Positions 54,552 through 61,945 of a stretch of 64,000 nt of DNA are shown piece by piece. Each line of letters opens with the position of its first letter. Within the stretch, counting starts at the first letter, position 1. The translations under genes were made by a program, and so were the position numbers. The notes below the pieces were generated by a model. That model saw only the letters and a program-made list of their open reading frames with translations. It ran no database searches and was not told where the DNA came from. This DNA is from Elusimicrobiota bacterium (GTDB lineage Bacteria > Elusimicrobiota > Elusimicrobia > UBA1565 > JACRDR01). The stretch lies in assembly GCA_016194745.1 (NCBI GenBank), contig JACQBA010000009.1, positions 62,001 through 126,000 on the forward strand, given 5' to 3'.

Positions 54552-54668
54552 TGGGACTTTAGACCCGACACATGCTGGGCCTAACGCATCATAACGCGTT
54601 CTAGGCCCTATGGCCTAATTGGAAAAGGTCATAGTGCCCGCGAAATGAAAAGGCCCGGCCGATATGCT
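54552..54668 (+). promoter_or_regulatory. Array of four palindromic boxes plus -10
   Basis: Boxes start at 54552 (TGGGACTTTAGACCCG, exact core), 54576 (left half TGGGCCTAA), 54602 (TAGGCCCTATGGCCTA, a near-perfect palindrome) and 54625 (AAGGTCATAGTGCCCG), spaced 24, 26 and 23 bp. The last ends 22 nt before TATGCT (54663-54668), which is 6 nt before the ATG at 54675. A weaker half-site AAGGCCCGGCC starts near 54650. Confidence 0.65.
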
Positions 54669-54674
54669 GGGGGC

Positions 54675-56192
54675 ATGAGTCCAAGAGGGGGGCTCCCGCA
54701 GCTGACGGCTCTGGCGCTCAGCGTCGCCGTCTTGCGAACGGAGGCCTTTGCCAACGGCGCCGCGCCGGTCATCCCAGCCGCCCGCGAACCGGCGGCTCAA
54801 GGTCCGACGCCCAGGCCCGTCGCCGAGCAACCGCCTCAGGAGCAAAAGCCCCCGAAGTGCGGCAGTCCGGAGAGCCTCGCCGCGGTGAAGCAGAGCATGT
54901 CGTCCGGCGGGACCCCATCGTCCGCCTGCTCCGGAGACGAGGGATCCCCCCCGACGCACGACGTCGCCGCTTTGGAGCAGGACGAGAATAAGGTGCTGCG
55001 CCTCGGCGTCAGGTCCCACCCGGAATCCGAAGTCCCGCAGGCGGTACAGGCCTACCAACAGCAGGAAGCGGACCTCCTTCGCCGCATCCAATCCTCGAGC
55101 CATCCGACGGCGAGACTTGAGCGCCTGCGCGCCGGGCTCTTGCGCGGCTACGGGATACCGATGGACGGAGACACCCCGCGACTCGGAGCGCGAGAGGAAA
55201 GTCAGATTCTATCGGCATGGGACGGCCGCCGCAGGGGATTTCAACAGACGCAGGAGGCCGCCGAAGCCCAGCGCATGCTCGTCGCCGGCGGATTCATGCC
55301 GTCGCGCTTCCGCAGCAACGGGCGGGTCAAGAACGCGGTGGACCAAAAGCACGGTGAATTGACCACGCGCGCCATCAGATACGCGCAGCAGCATTTCAAC
55401 CAGCGTCATTCCGCCGATCCGTTCGGCCCGCGCCTGCGCGAGGACGGCGTCTGGGACGAGCAGACCAGGCAGATCATGGCCGCCCATCTCGCGACGGGGC
55501 GACCGGACCGGGCGCTCCCGCCCCGCACGCGTCCCGACCGAACGCCACCGGGGCGCACGCCGCCGGGCCGAACTCCGCCGGACGATCGCGAGCCGCCGCA
55601 GCAGGAGCCCGGCGTCACGCCTCCGCGGGCGCAAGGCCCGCATGACGAGAGCCCCGAGTCCGTTTCCACCTGGAAGCGCGTGACGGGCATCGCGGCCAAC
55701 GGCATCGTCGAGAGCACGCTTCGCTGGTCCAACGCCCTCGGCTTTCAATATCCCGAAATGGCCTTCGGGATCATCCGCCAGGAATCCACGAACGCCACCG
55801 ACAACCGCACGAGCACGGCCGGCGCCCGCGGACCCTACCAGATCATGCCGAACACGGCGATGCACCTGGCCCGGTGGCTGCGGACCAACTACGGCATGGA
55901 CATCTCCTTTAACCCGCGCGACCAGCGCGACCTGCAGCGGCTGCGGACCGATTGGGACTTCAACACGATGATGGCAATCGCGCACCTGAAGCGGACCGAG
56001 CAGATGTTCCGCATCCGCGAACTGAACCTGCGCACGGCCTCCCGCTTCGCTCTCAGCTACCACACGGGCGACGGCGCCCGCCAGCCGAACGGGCCGGTGG
56101 GTCGCCGCTACATCAGCGTGGTCCCGCCGCGCGTGCTGTCGCTGCGCGCGCAGATGATGTATCTCGCCAATCGCAGGCAGCCCGACGCCTAA
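54675..56192 (+). CDS. Exported lytic transglycosylase (SLT domain)
   Basis: 505 residues from the leaderless ATG at 54675; an in-frame ATG at 54645 lies upstream of the -10 and is unlikely to be used. A signal peptide (LPQLTALALSVAVLRTEAFA), Pro-rich region with two Cys, helical part, a GRTPPGRTPP-type repeat linker (about residues 285-310), and a C-terminal SLT domain: EMAFGIIRQEST (catalytic Glu), GARGPYQIMPNTAMHLA, and FALSYHTGDGARQP. It cleaves peptidoglycan glycan strands to 1,6-anhydro products. A member of the box-controlled set. Confidence 0.85.
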   Translation: MSPRGGLPQLTALALSVAVLRTEAFANGAAPVIPAAREPAAQGPTPRPVAEQPPQEQKPPKCGSPESLAAVKQSMSSGGTPSSACSGDEGSPPTHDVAALEQDENKVLRLGVRSHPESEVPQAVQAYQQQEADLLRRIQSSSHPTARLERLRAGLLRGYGIPMDGDTPRLGAREESQILSAWDGRRRGFQQTQEAAEAQRMLVAGGFMPSRFRSNGRVKNAVDQKHGELTTRAIRYAQQHFNQRHSADPFGPRLREDGVWDEQTRQIMAAHLATGRPDRALPPRTRPDRTPPGRTPPGRTPPDDREPPQQEPGVTPPRAQGPHDESPESVSTWKRVTGIAANGIVESTLRWSNALGFQYPEMAFGIIRQESTNATDNRTSTAGARGPYQIMPNTAMHLARWLRTNYGMDISFNPRDQRDLQRLRTDWDFNTMMAIAHLKRTEQMFRIRELNLRTASRFALSYHTGDGARQPNGPVGRRYISVVPPRVLSLRAQMMYLANRRQPDA

Positions 56193-56222
56193 TCTCGTCC
56201 TAAGGGCGCTACCCGGCCGTCA

Positions 56223-56251
56223 TTGACAGAATTGGACTTTTCCGTTACCAT
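56223..56251 (+). promoter_or_regulatory. Consensus promoter of the 56259 operon, leaderless start
   Basis: TTGACA (56223-56228), a 17-nt spacer and TACCAT (56246-56251), 7 nt before the ATG at 56259. The first TTG of the longest reading frame is itself the -35 hexamer. Confidence 0.8.
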
Positions 56252-56258
56252 TCAGCGG

Positions 56259-56564
56259 ATGAACTCGACCTTTCTATCCGTCTGCATGGGACTCATCGCG
56301 CTCGGCATCTGGGTCGGCGTCGGTTTCCTCATCTACACTTTGGTCGAGGTCCGGCGCGCCTCGATCGCCGTCGAGGCTCTGGCGTACAGGCTGGGAGACA
56401 GCCTCGACAACTTCCAGCGCGCGACCTCCGGCATGTTCCAGTTCGCGACGACGATGCGCTCGGGCTGGATGAAGGCCTTCGAGGCCGCCCTCGGGGCGGC
56501 GTCCACGATATGGAAGCGGCGGGAACGCTCGCACTCGGCGCCCGACGACGACGAGAACAACTGA
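56259..56564 (+). CDS. Small membrane protein, DUF948-like
   Basis: 101 residues. One N-terminal membrane helix (FLSVCMGLIALGIWVGVGFLIYTLVEVRR) followed by an amphipathic helix (AVEALAYRLGDSLDNFQRATSGMFQFATTM) and a charged tail. DUF948 proteins have this layout and commonly precede YtxH-like genes, as here (17 nt gap). Function unknown; stress or envelope roles are suggested for relatives. Confidence 0.7.
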   Translation: MNSTFLSVCMGLIALGIWVGVGFLIYTLVEVRRASIAVEALAYRLGDSLDNFQRATSGMFQFATTMRSGWMKAFEAALGAASTIWKRRERSHSAPDDDENN

Positions 56565-56581
56565 TTCACGGAGGATTCAAC

Positions 56582-56839
56582 ATGGCCGACGATCGATCGT
56601 CCGACGGACTCTTGGCGTTCTTGCTGGGCGCCGTGGCGGGAGCCGCCGCGGGAGTGCTCCTGGCTCCGCGCTCGGGTGAGGAGACGCGGGAGATCCTTCG
56701 AGACTGGCTCGAGGAGACCCGGGAAAAGACCCGAGACTTCGTAGAGAAAGAGCGCGAGCATCTGCGCCACAAGAAAGAGCAGATCGAAGGCGCTCTCGAC
56801 GCGGCCAAGAAAGCGTACCGCGACGCGGATCGAGCGTAG
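56582..56839 (+). CDS. YtxH-like protein
   Basis: 85 residues with GGAGGA before the ATG. The glycine-zipper helix LLAFLLGAVAGAAAGVLLAPRSGEETREIL is the YtxH signature. A highly charged coiled-coil-like helix (EETREKTRDFVEKEREHLRHKKEQIEGALDAAKKAY) follows. Membrane-associated; precise function unknown. Confidence 0.85.
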   Translation: MADDRSSDGLLAFLLGAVAGAAAGVLLAPRSGEETREILRDWLEETREKTRDFVEKEREHLRHKKEQIEGALDAAKKAYRDADRA

Positions 56840-56851
56840 CCGCCGGAGACC

Positions 56852-57358
56852 GTGCTTAAGGTCCTGCGGAGCTTCTTCTCGGACCCCGTCTTCGTCAAGA
56901 AGAAGGCGTTCCTAAAGTCTCTCCCGCTTTTCAAGGAGCTCGGCGAGCGAGAGCTCGGCTACGTGCTCCAGGCCTTCCATTCGCGCGTGTATCATGAAGG
57001 GGAGGTTCTCTTCATGGAGGGAGACATCGGCCGCGCTCTCTTCATCATCGAGAGCGGCCGCGTCGAGCTGACAAAGCTCGACGCCGGCGGCAAGCCCAAG
57101 CAGATCGTCGTGCTCGGCCCGGGCGATTTCTTCGGAGAGATGGCGCTGCTCGAGCAGCTGCCCCGGTCCGCGACCGCGACCGCCCAGGAGAAGTCCCATG
57201 TCCATCTTCTCTACCGCTCGCGCATCGAGTCGCTGCTTCACCGCCACCCCCGCATCGGCGTGTCGATCATGACGCACCTGGCTCAGCTTCTCTCGGCGCG
57301 CCTGCGCCGGGCGACGCAGCAGTTGACGACCAGCGACCGCGTCGAGCGGGATCTCTAG
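56852..57358 (+). CDS. Cyclic nucleotide-binding domain protein
   Basis: 168 residues, GTG start 12 nt after the YtxH-like gene. A CAP-ED domain (residues about 24-140): FKELGERELGYVLQAFHSRVYHEGEVLFMEGDIGRALFIIESGRVEL and the phosphate-binding cassette FGEMALLEQLPRSATATA with the FGE-x-AL and Arg residues intact, so cAMP or a similar ligand could bind. No DNA-binding domain follows. It lies directly before the AI-2E-type permease and may gate or modulate it; that is inference. Confidence 0.85.
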   Translation: MLKVLRSFFSDPVFVKKKAFLKSLPLFKELGERELGYVLQAFHSRVYHEGEVLFMEGDIGRALFIIESGRVELTKLDAGGKPKQIVVLGPGDFFGEMALLEQLPRSATATAQEKSHVHLLYRSRIESLLHRHPRIGVSIMTHLAQLLSARLRRATQQLTTSDRVERDL

Positions 57359-57361
57359 CGC

Positions 57362-58438
57362 GTGGGCCCCGAACGGCGTCCGTCGATCGGGCTCATCATC
57401 GCCCTCGCCGCCGCAACGGTCTATCTCGCGTATCATCTCCGCCAAATACTCATCCCGTTCGGCCTGAGCTTCGCGCTGGCCTACCTGGCCAATCCCGTTG
57501 TCAACGTGTTCGAGGCGCGCGGGATGCGGCGGGATCGCATCGTGATCATGTTCTACCTGCTCATCGCCGCGGCCATCTCCATGACGGCGAGCTTTCTGCT
57601 GCCGGTGGTGATGCGCGAACTCTCGCTCCTGCAGACGAACGCGCCCGGCTACTTCAAGCGCTCGAGCGAGTACCTTTCGCAGGTCCAAGTCATGGTCGCG
57701 CACAAGCTTCCCATCGGACAGTCCATCGTCGAGCATTGGAACCTGCAGCTGTATACGCCGCTCATCGAACACTTCCAGAAGCTGCCGGGCTACCTCTTGG
57801 GGCTGTTCCCCCTCCTGTCTCTGCTGTTCCTCGTCCCGTTCATCACATTCTTCTTCCTGATGGACTCCTCGCGCATCATGCGCGACGTCATCCAAAGCTG
57901 CCCGAGCCGCTGGGTGGAGCAGGTGCTTCACGTCACGACCGAGATCGACACGTCGATGGGCAGCTACGTGCGCAGCGTGATGATCGAGTCGTTTCTGGTG
58001 GGGCTCATGGCATTCCTCGGCCTGTACGCGTTGAACGTGAACTACGCCCTCGCGATCGCGACCTTGGTCGGCGTCTCGAGTTTCGTGCCCTACGCGGGAG
58101 CGCTGCTCGGCGGCACCGTGGCCTGCACGGTCGCCCTCTTCCAATACGGGACGCCGCTCGCCTTCTTGAAGGTGGCCCTTCTTTTCCTTGCGATCCGCGG
58201 CGTAGACGACCTCCTCCTGCAGCCGATCCTATCCAAGACGTCGGTGCACCTGCACCCGGTCGCGTATCTCCTCGCGCTCATGATCGGCGGCGAGGCGTTC
58301 GGGTTCACGGGACTGATCCTGGGCGTGCCCGCCGCGTGCATCCTAAAGACGCTGTTTCGGGTCGGCTGGGATTTCTACACGAGCGAGGTGCTGATGCGCA
58401 GCGACAGCCCTCCCGGGCTCAGAATCCCCTACGTTTGA
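57362..58438 (+). CDS. AI-2E/PerM-family transporter
   Basis: 358 residues, GTG start 3 nt after the preceding stop. About eight membrane helices in the family pattern: IGLIIALAAATVYLAYHLRQILIPFGLSFALAYLANPVVNVFE, LFPLLSLLFLVPFITFFFLMDSSRIM, LVGVSSFVPYAGALLGGTVACTVAL and the C-terminal LLQPILSKTSVHLHPVAYLLALMIGGEAFGFTGLILGVPAA. Family members export small molecules or Na+. The substrate is not readable. Confidence 0.88.
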   Translation: MGPERRPSIGLIIALAAATVYLAYHLRQILIPFGLSFALAYLANPVVNVFEARGMRRDRIVIMFYLLIAAAISMTASFLLPVVMRELSLLQTNAPGYFKRSSEYLSQVQVMVAHKLPIGQSIVEHWNLQLYTPLIEHFQKLPGYLLGLFPLLSLLFLVPFITFFFLMDSSRIMRDVIQSCPSRWVEQVLHVTTEIDTSMGSYVRSVMIESFLVGLMAFLGLYALNVNYALAIATLVGVSSFVPYAGALLGGTVACTVALFQYGTPLAFLKVALLFLAIRGVDDLLLQPILSKTSVHLHPVAYLLALMIGGEAFGFTGLILGVPAACILKTLFRVGWDFYTSEVLMRSDSPPGLRIPYV

Positions 58439-58471
58439 TGCGGCGCCGCGGGAGCGGGGCGCAGGCCGAGT

Positions 58472-59677
58472 CTATCGGTTGACGTGGGGTTCCAGATGCC
58501 GCCGCAGATCATCGGGAATGCCGATGGGGCTCCACGAATCGTCGACGACCGCATGGCGCGTGCTTCCCGAGGCCACGAGCCGGCCGCCGGCGTCGCGATT
58601 GACGATCTCGTAGGAAAAAACGACGCTAGCCTGCCCCAACCGCGCCAGCCGGGTGCGGACGATCAAGAGTTCGTCGTAGCGCGCCGGCGCCTTGTAGACG
58701 CAGCGGGTCTCGACGACGGGCAGGAAGATCTTTCGTTCCGTCTCGAGGTCCCGATACCGGATACCTATTGAGCGCATGAGCTCGACGCGGCCCTGCTCGA
58801 AGTATTTGAGATAGTTCGCGTAGTAGATCACGCCCATCTTGTCGGTGTCGCCGTAGAGGACCCGGACTTCGAATTCATGCCCGCGGCCGGCGTCCGAAGA
58901 CGGCTCCGGCGCGGGCGACGCGGCCCCGGCAACCGGCGCGGGTACCGCGGGAGGCGGAGGCTCCGGCGCGACAAAGACCGATCGGAGGGACGGCGAGGCG
59001 ACTTCGATTTGCGGAGAGGAGGCGCGGTTCGCGAAATTGGGAATCGACGGCAGAGGCGGGGCATCCGGCAGCGGAGGCGGCGCCGCGGCCTCGACGGCGG
59101 CCGGAGCGGAGGCGGCGGCCGCGGGAGCCGGAGCGGGCGCTGGAGCCGCGGCGGGCAGCGGCGGCAAGGTAATCGAAGCGCGTCCCGAGGGCGCGTCGAC
59201 GACGGGATCCGGGACGGCGGGCCGCCCCGCCTCCGCCGCCGGCTTGCCGTCCGGCACGGGCGGCGGAGCCTCCCGCGGCGCGGGCGTCGGGTTCGTCGGA
59301 TCGAGCGGCAAGCCGAGCACCTGCAGGAGCACGGAGCGCACTTGATTGAGCGAGACCGGCTTCTTCAGGAAGTACGTCCGCGGCCCCGCGCGGATCTGCG
59401 ACTTGACCTCGTCGACGGCGGAGGCCGTCGTGAAGACGACGGGGATGCGGCCCGTCGCCGTAGAGGCGCGCAGGCGCTCGTAGGCGTTGGCGCCGCCGCC
59501 CGCCGGCATGCTGAAGTCGAGAAGGATCACGTCTGGGCGCGCGGAATGCGCCTGCATCACTCCCTGAAGCGCGTCGAAGGCCACCGCGGCTTTGAACCCG
59601 ACGGACTCGAGTCCGTCCTTCATCACGTTGGCGAAGGTCTGGTCGTCGTCTATGATCAGGACCTTCTTTTCGCTCAT
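58472..59677 (-). CDS. Receiver domain fused to YbgC-type acyl-CoA thioesterase
   Basis: 401 residues from the ATG at 59677 (ATGA overlap with the preceding response regulator). Residues 1-120 are a complete receiver domain: VLIIDDDQTF, phosphoacceptor Asp54 in ILLDFSMP, VVFTTAS and Lys in YFLKKPV. Residues about 121-265 are a Pro/Ala-rich flexible linker. Residues 268-400 are a hot-dog thioesterase: EVRVLYGDTDKMGVIYYANYLKYFEQGRVELMRSIG, where Asp279 corresponds to the catalytic Asp18 of E. coli YbgC, then YKAPARYDELLIVRT and SYEIVNRDAGGRLVASGSTRHAVVD. Phosphorylation might control acyl-CoA hydrolysis. Confidence 0.88.
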   Translation of the reverse strand: MSEKKVLIIDDDQTFANVMKDGLESVGFKAAVAFDALQGVMQAHSARPDVILLDFSMPAGGGANAYERLRASTATGRIPVVFTTASAVDEVKSQIRAGPRTYFLKKPVSLNQVRSVLLQVLGLPLDPTNPTPAPREAPPPVPDGKPAAEAGRPAVPDPVVDAPSGRASITLPPLPAAAPAPAPAPAAAASAPAAVEAAAPPPLPDAPPLPSIPNFANRASSPQIEVASPSLRSVFVAPEPPPPAVPAPVAGAASPAPEPSSDAGRGHEFEVRVLYGDTDKMGVIYYANYLKYFEQGRVELMRSIGIRYRDLETERKIFLPVVETRCVYKAPARYDELLIVRTRLARLGQASVVFSYEIVNRDAGGRLVASGSTRHAVVDDSWSPIGIPDDLRRHLEPHVNR

Positions 59678-60069
59678 GAAGAAGCGGACCGCGCGCTCGC
59701 GCTCTTCGCCAGCGCGGAGCGGATCTGAGTGCGCAGCATCTCCACGCCGCACGGCTTCTTCAAGAACGCGTTGACGTTCTTCTCCTGCTCGAAAACGGTA
59801 CGCGTCGACGAGTCGAAGTGGCTCGCGGTGAGGATGATGACGGGGATGCTCTTCGTCCCCTCGTCGGCTTGCAAGAGCCGGAGCATTTCGACTCCCGACA
59901 CCTTGGGCATCATCACGTCGAGCAGGATCACATCGGGGCGGTGCTCGGACGCCTTCTTCATCCCTTCCTCGCCGTCTCCCGCCTTCAAAATCTCAAACTC
60001 CTCGCCGAAGACCATTTCCACGAGGTCGGTGAAAGCGGAGTTGTCGTCTACGACGAGTATCTTATGCAT
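59674..60069 (-). CDS. Single-domain response regulator
   Basis: 131 residues: KILVVDDNSAF, phosphoacceptor Asp51 in VILLDVMMPKVSGVEML, VIILTAS and Lys in AFLKKP. No output domain. It is cotranscribed with the receiver-thioesterase protein and may compete for or relay phosphate. The ATG is 9 nt after the -10, so it is leaderless or has a 2-3 nt leader. Confidence 0.9.
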   Translation of the reverse strand: MHKILVVDDNSAFTDLVEMVFGEEFEILKAGDGEEGMKKASEHRPDVILLDVMMPKVSGVEMLRLLQADEGTKSIPVIILTASHFDSSTRTVFEQEKNVNAFLKKPCGVEMLRTQIRSALAKSASARSASS

Positions 60070-60078
60070 TATGACTGA

Positions 60079-60107
60079 AGTGTAGTCGCCCCCTATTCCA
60101 TTGTCAA
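60079..60107 (-). promoter_or_regulatory. Consensus promoter of the receiver-thioesterase operon
   Basis: Minus strand TTGACA (60107-60102), a 17-nt spacer and TACACT (60084-60079), 9 nt before the ATG at 60069. The rest of 60108-60301 holds no gene or other element that I can support. Confidence 0.8.
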
Positions 60108-60301
60108 GACCTCGAGAACGACAAAAGAGCGGATTATTCCAGCGATATTGGGCTCATGACTCGGACGACAAAGGACCCAGATCCGAGTAGACCGAAGAGG
60201 ACCTCCGCGAGGTGCCATTCGCCCCTGAAGCGAACCGCCGCCGCCGGCCATACTTGAGGTGACGTTCCCGCGGTATCGGTATCACCGCCGAAGGACCCCT
60301 C

Positions 60302-60329
60302 GGCTCCCGAAGCGAAAGCTTCGGGAGCC
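60302..60329 (-). terminator. GNRA-capped 12-bp hairpin after the protease gene
   Basis: GGCTCCCGAAGC and GCTTCGGGAGCC form a perfect 12-bp stem with a GAAA loop (read on the plus strand). It starts 3 nt after the stop of the minus-strand protease gene. No T-tract follows in the protease direction; TTGCTATTT follows on the plus strand. Probably a terminator or 3' stabilising hairpin. Confidence 0.6.
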
Positions 60330-60332
60330 TTG

Positions 60333-61247
60333 CTATTTCTGGGCGGCCCCGCGGATGATGCCGATCATCCTGGGGTTGAGAGTCTGGACGAAGGCGTACG
60401 GCGCGCCGTCCGTCTTGTGGGAGACGATGCCGACGACCTCTCCGCGCCGATTGAGGACGGTGCCCCCGGAACTGCCGTCGAAAGTGGGCGCGACGACCCC
60501 GGCGATCGTCCCGGCGACCTCGAGCAGTACGCCGCGCGAGACGAGGGGCCCGCGCCGTGCGTACTCCGCCGCGGCGCTCTTGCCGAGCCAAGACAGCGGC
60601 GGCTCGTGCACGATGAAGACGACCTCCCCCTCGTTGGCGCTCGTGAGCGCCGCCACCGGCAGCTGGCCCTGGCCTCGCGGCGCCTCGATCAAGCCGATGT
60701 CCGGACGCTCGCGGTGCGGGACGGCGGCGATGCAGGCGTACGGCGCGCCCGAGACGGGGCAGTTCTTGATCAAGGGATGGCCTCCCGCGAACAAGAATCG
60801 CCCGCAGCCTGAAAGCTCGAAAGGCGCCTCGCCGTAGCGGAAGGCGTCGAGCGCGCAGTCCCCCTTGCCGAACATCTTGCGGGGGACCCGATGCATCGTC
60901 GTCAGCCGCCACGTCTTGCCCAAGTAGGGACCCAGGGGCGTGTACGCCCGCCGCACCGCGGCCGCGTCGAAGGGGACCGCCTTGGCGTCGGCGAGCGGCG
61001 AGAGCACCTTCCGGGCGCAGGCGGCGTCGGGAGCGTTGAGATTGCAGCCCGGCACGCCGAAGAGCGTGGCGGCGCACTCGCCGATCATCTCGCGGGACCA
61101 TTTCCGGTCCTCGGGGACCCGTCCGCGCGAGAGGCTCCCGTCGTCGCCGACGTAGCCGCAGAAGAGCTTCTGCGAGATCGACAGCGAGGAGGCGAACGCC
61201 GTCGCCGCGCCGGCGAACAGCAGCGCGAGCGCCGCGAGGAGGGGCAC
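60333..61247 (-). CDS. Exported trypsin-like serine protease
   Basis: 304 residues. A signal peptide (LLAALALLFAGAATAFAS) then a chymotrypsin-fold protease. The triad can be placed as His in RLTTMHRVP, Asp in ERPDIGLIEAP and Ser in TFDGSSGGTVLNRRGEVVGIVS. Eight or nine Cys (KLFCGY, GECAATLF, GCNLN, ACARKV, DCALD, GCGRFL, NCPVSG, YACIAA) suggest disulfides outside the cytoplasm. It starts 5 nt after the OmpR-type regulator gene, so it belongs to the two-component operon. Confidence 0.8.
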   Translation of the reverse strand: MPLLAALALLFAGAATAFASSLSISQKLFCGYVGDDGSLSRGRVPEDRKWSREMIGECAATLFGVPGCNLNAPDAACARKVLSPLADAKAVPFDAAAVRRAYTPLGPYLGKTWRLTTMHRVPRKMFGKGDCALDAFRYGEAPFELSGCGRFLFAGGHPLIKNCPVSGAPYACIAAVPHRERPDIGLIEAPRGQGQLPVAALTSANEGEVVFIVHEPPLSWLGKSAAAEYARRGPLVSRGVLLEVAGTIAGVVAPTFDGSSGGTVLNRRGEVVGIVSHKTDGAPYAFVQTLNPRMIGIIRGAAQK

Positions 61248-61252
61248 GCGCC

Positions 61253-61945
61253 TCAGTCGGCCTTCAGCTTGTAGCCGATGCCGTGGACGGTCTCGATGCG
61301 GTCGCCCGCGGCGCCGAGCTTGCGTCGGATGTTCTTGACGTGGGTCTGCAGGTTGTCGGAGGTCATGATCTTGTTGCCCTCCGACAGCGTCTCGGACAGC
61401 GTCTGGTAGGACAAGACGAGCCCCTTGCGCTGCATGAGGCGCGCAAGCAACTCGAATTCCATCGGCGTAAGATCGATCGCTTTGCCTTTCGCCGCGACTT
61501 CCCGCGAGCCGAAATCCAGCCGGATGTCTCCGACTTCGAAAGCGCCCTCCGGGTCTCCCCCGTGCCGCGAGCGGCGGAGCAGCGCGGCGACGCGAGCCAG
61601 CAGCTCCTTGATGGCGAACGGCTTGACCAAATAGTCGTCGGCGCCCGTCTCGAGTCCCGCCACCTTCTCCTGCACCTTGCCGTGCATCGTCATCATGAGC
61701 ACGGGAACCTTGGACATGGCCGGATGGCGCCGCACGATCTTGAGCAGTTCGAGACCCGAGATGCCCGGCAGCTCCAGGTCTAAGAGGATGAGATCGATGA
61801 CGCCGCCGGTCAAGGAGCCGAACGCCTGGTCCGCGGTGCGCGCCGTGCGAACCGAGTAGCCGGCGCCCTGCAGCGCCGGTTCCAGCACGTCCACGATGGT
61901 GGGATCGTCGTCCACGACGAGAATCGAAGCCGCCTTGGATGTCAT
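61253..61945 (-). CDS. OmpR-family response regulator
   Basis: 230 residues. A receiver domain with Asp56 in LILLDLELPGISGLELL, MTMHGKV and LVKPF, then a winged-helix domain with DLTPMEFELLARLMQRKGLVLSYQTL, NLQTHVKNIRRKLG and a terminal VHGIGYKL. The start overlaps the kinase stop as ATGA. Its cognate kinase is encoded immediately upstream. Confidence 0.93.
   Translation of the reverse strand: MTSKAASILVVDDDPTIVDVLEPALQGAGYSVRTARTADQAFGSLTGGVIDLILLDLELPGISGLELLKIVRRHPAMSKVPVLMMTMHGKVQEKVAGLETGADDYLVKPFAIKELLARVAALLRRSRHGGDPEGAFEVGDIRLDFGSREVAAKGKAIDLTPMEFELLARLMQRKGLVLSYQTLSETLSEGNKIMTSDNLQTHVKNIRRKLGAAGDRIETVHGIGYKLKAD

Noticed and set aside
54552..54660. CRISPR-like array
   Set aside because: Spacing of 23-26 bp is regular, but the repeats are short imperfect palindromes with no separate spacers of 30 nt or more, no cas genes are present, and similar pairs sit at fixed distance from other promoters.
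56223..56258. TTG start at 56223 for the DUF948-like gene
   Set aside because: That TTG is the -35 hexamer TTGACA of a 17-nt-spaced promoter whose -10 ends 7 nt before the ATG at 56259, so it would not be on the mRNA.
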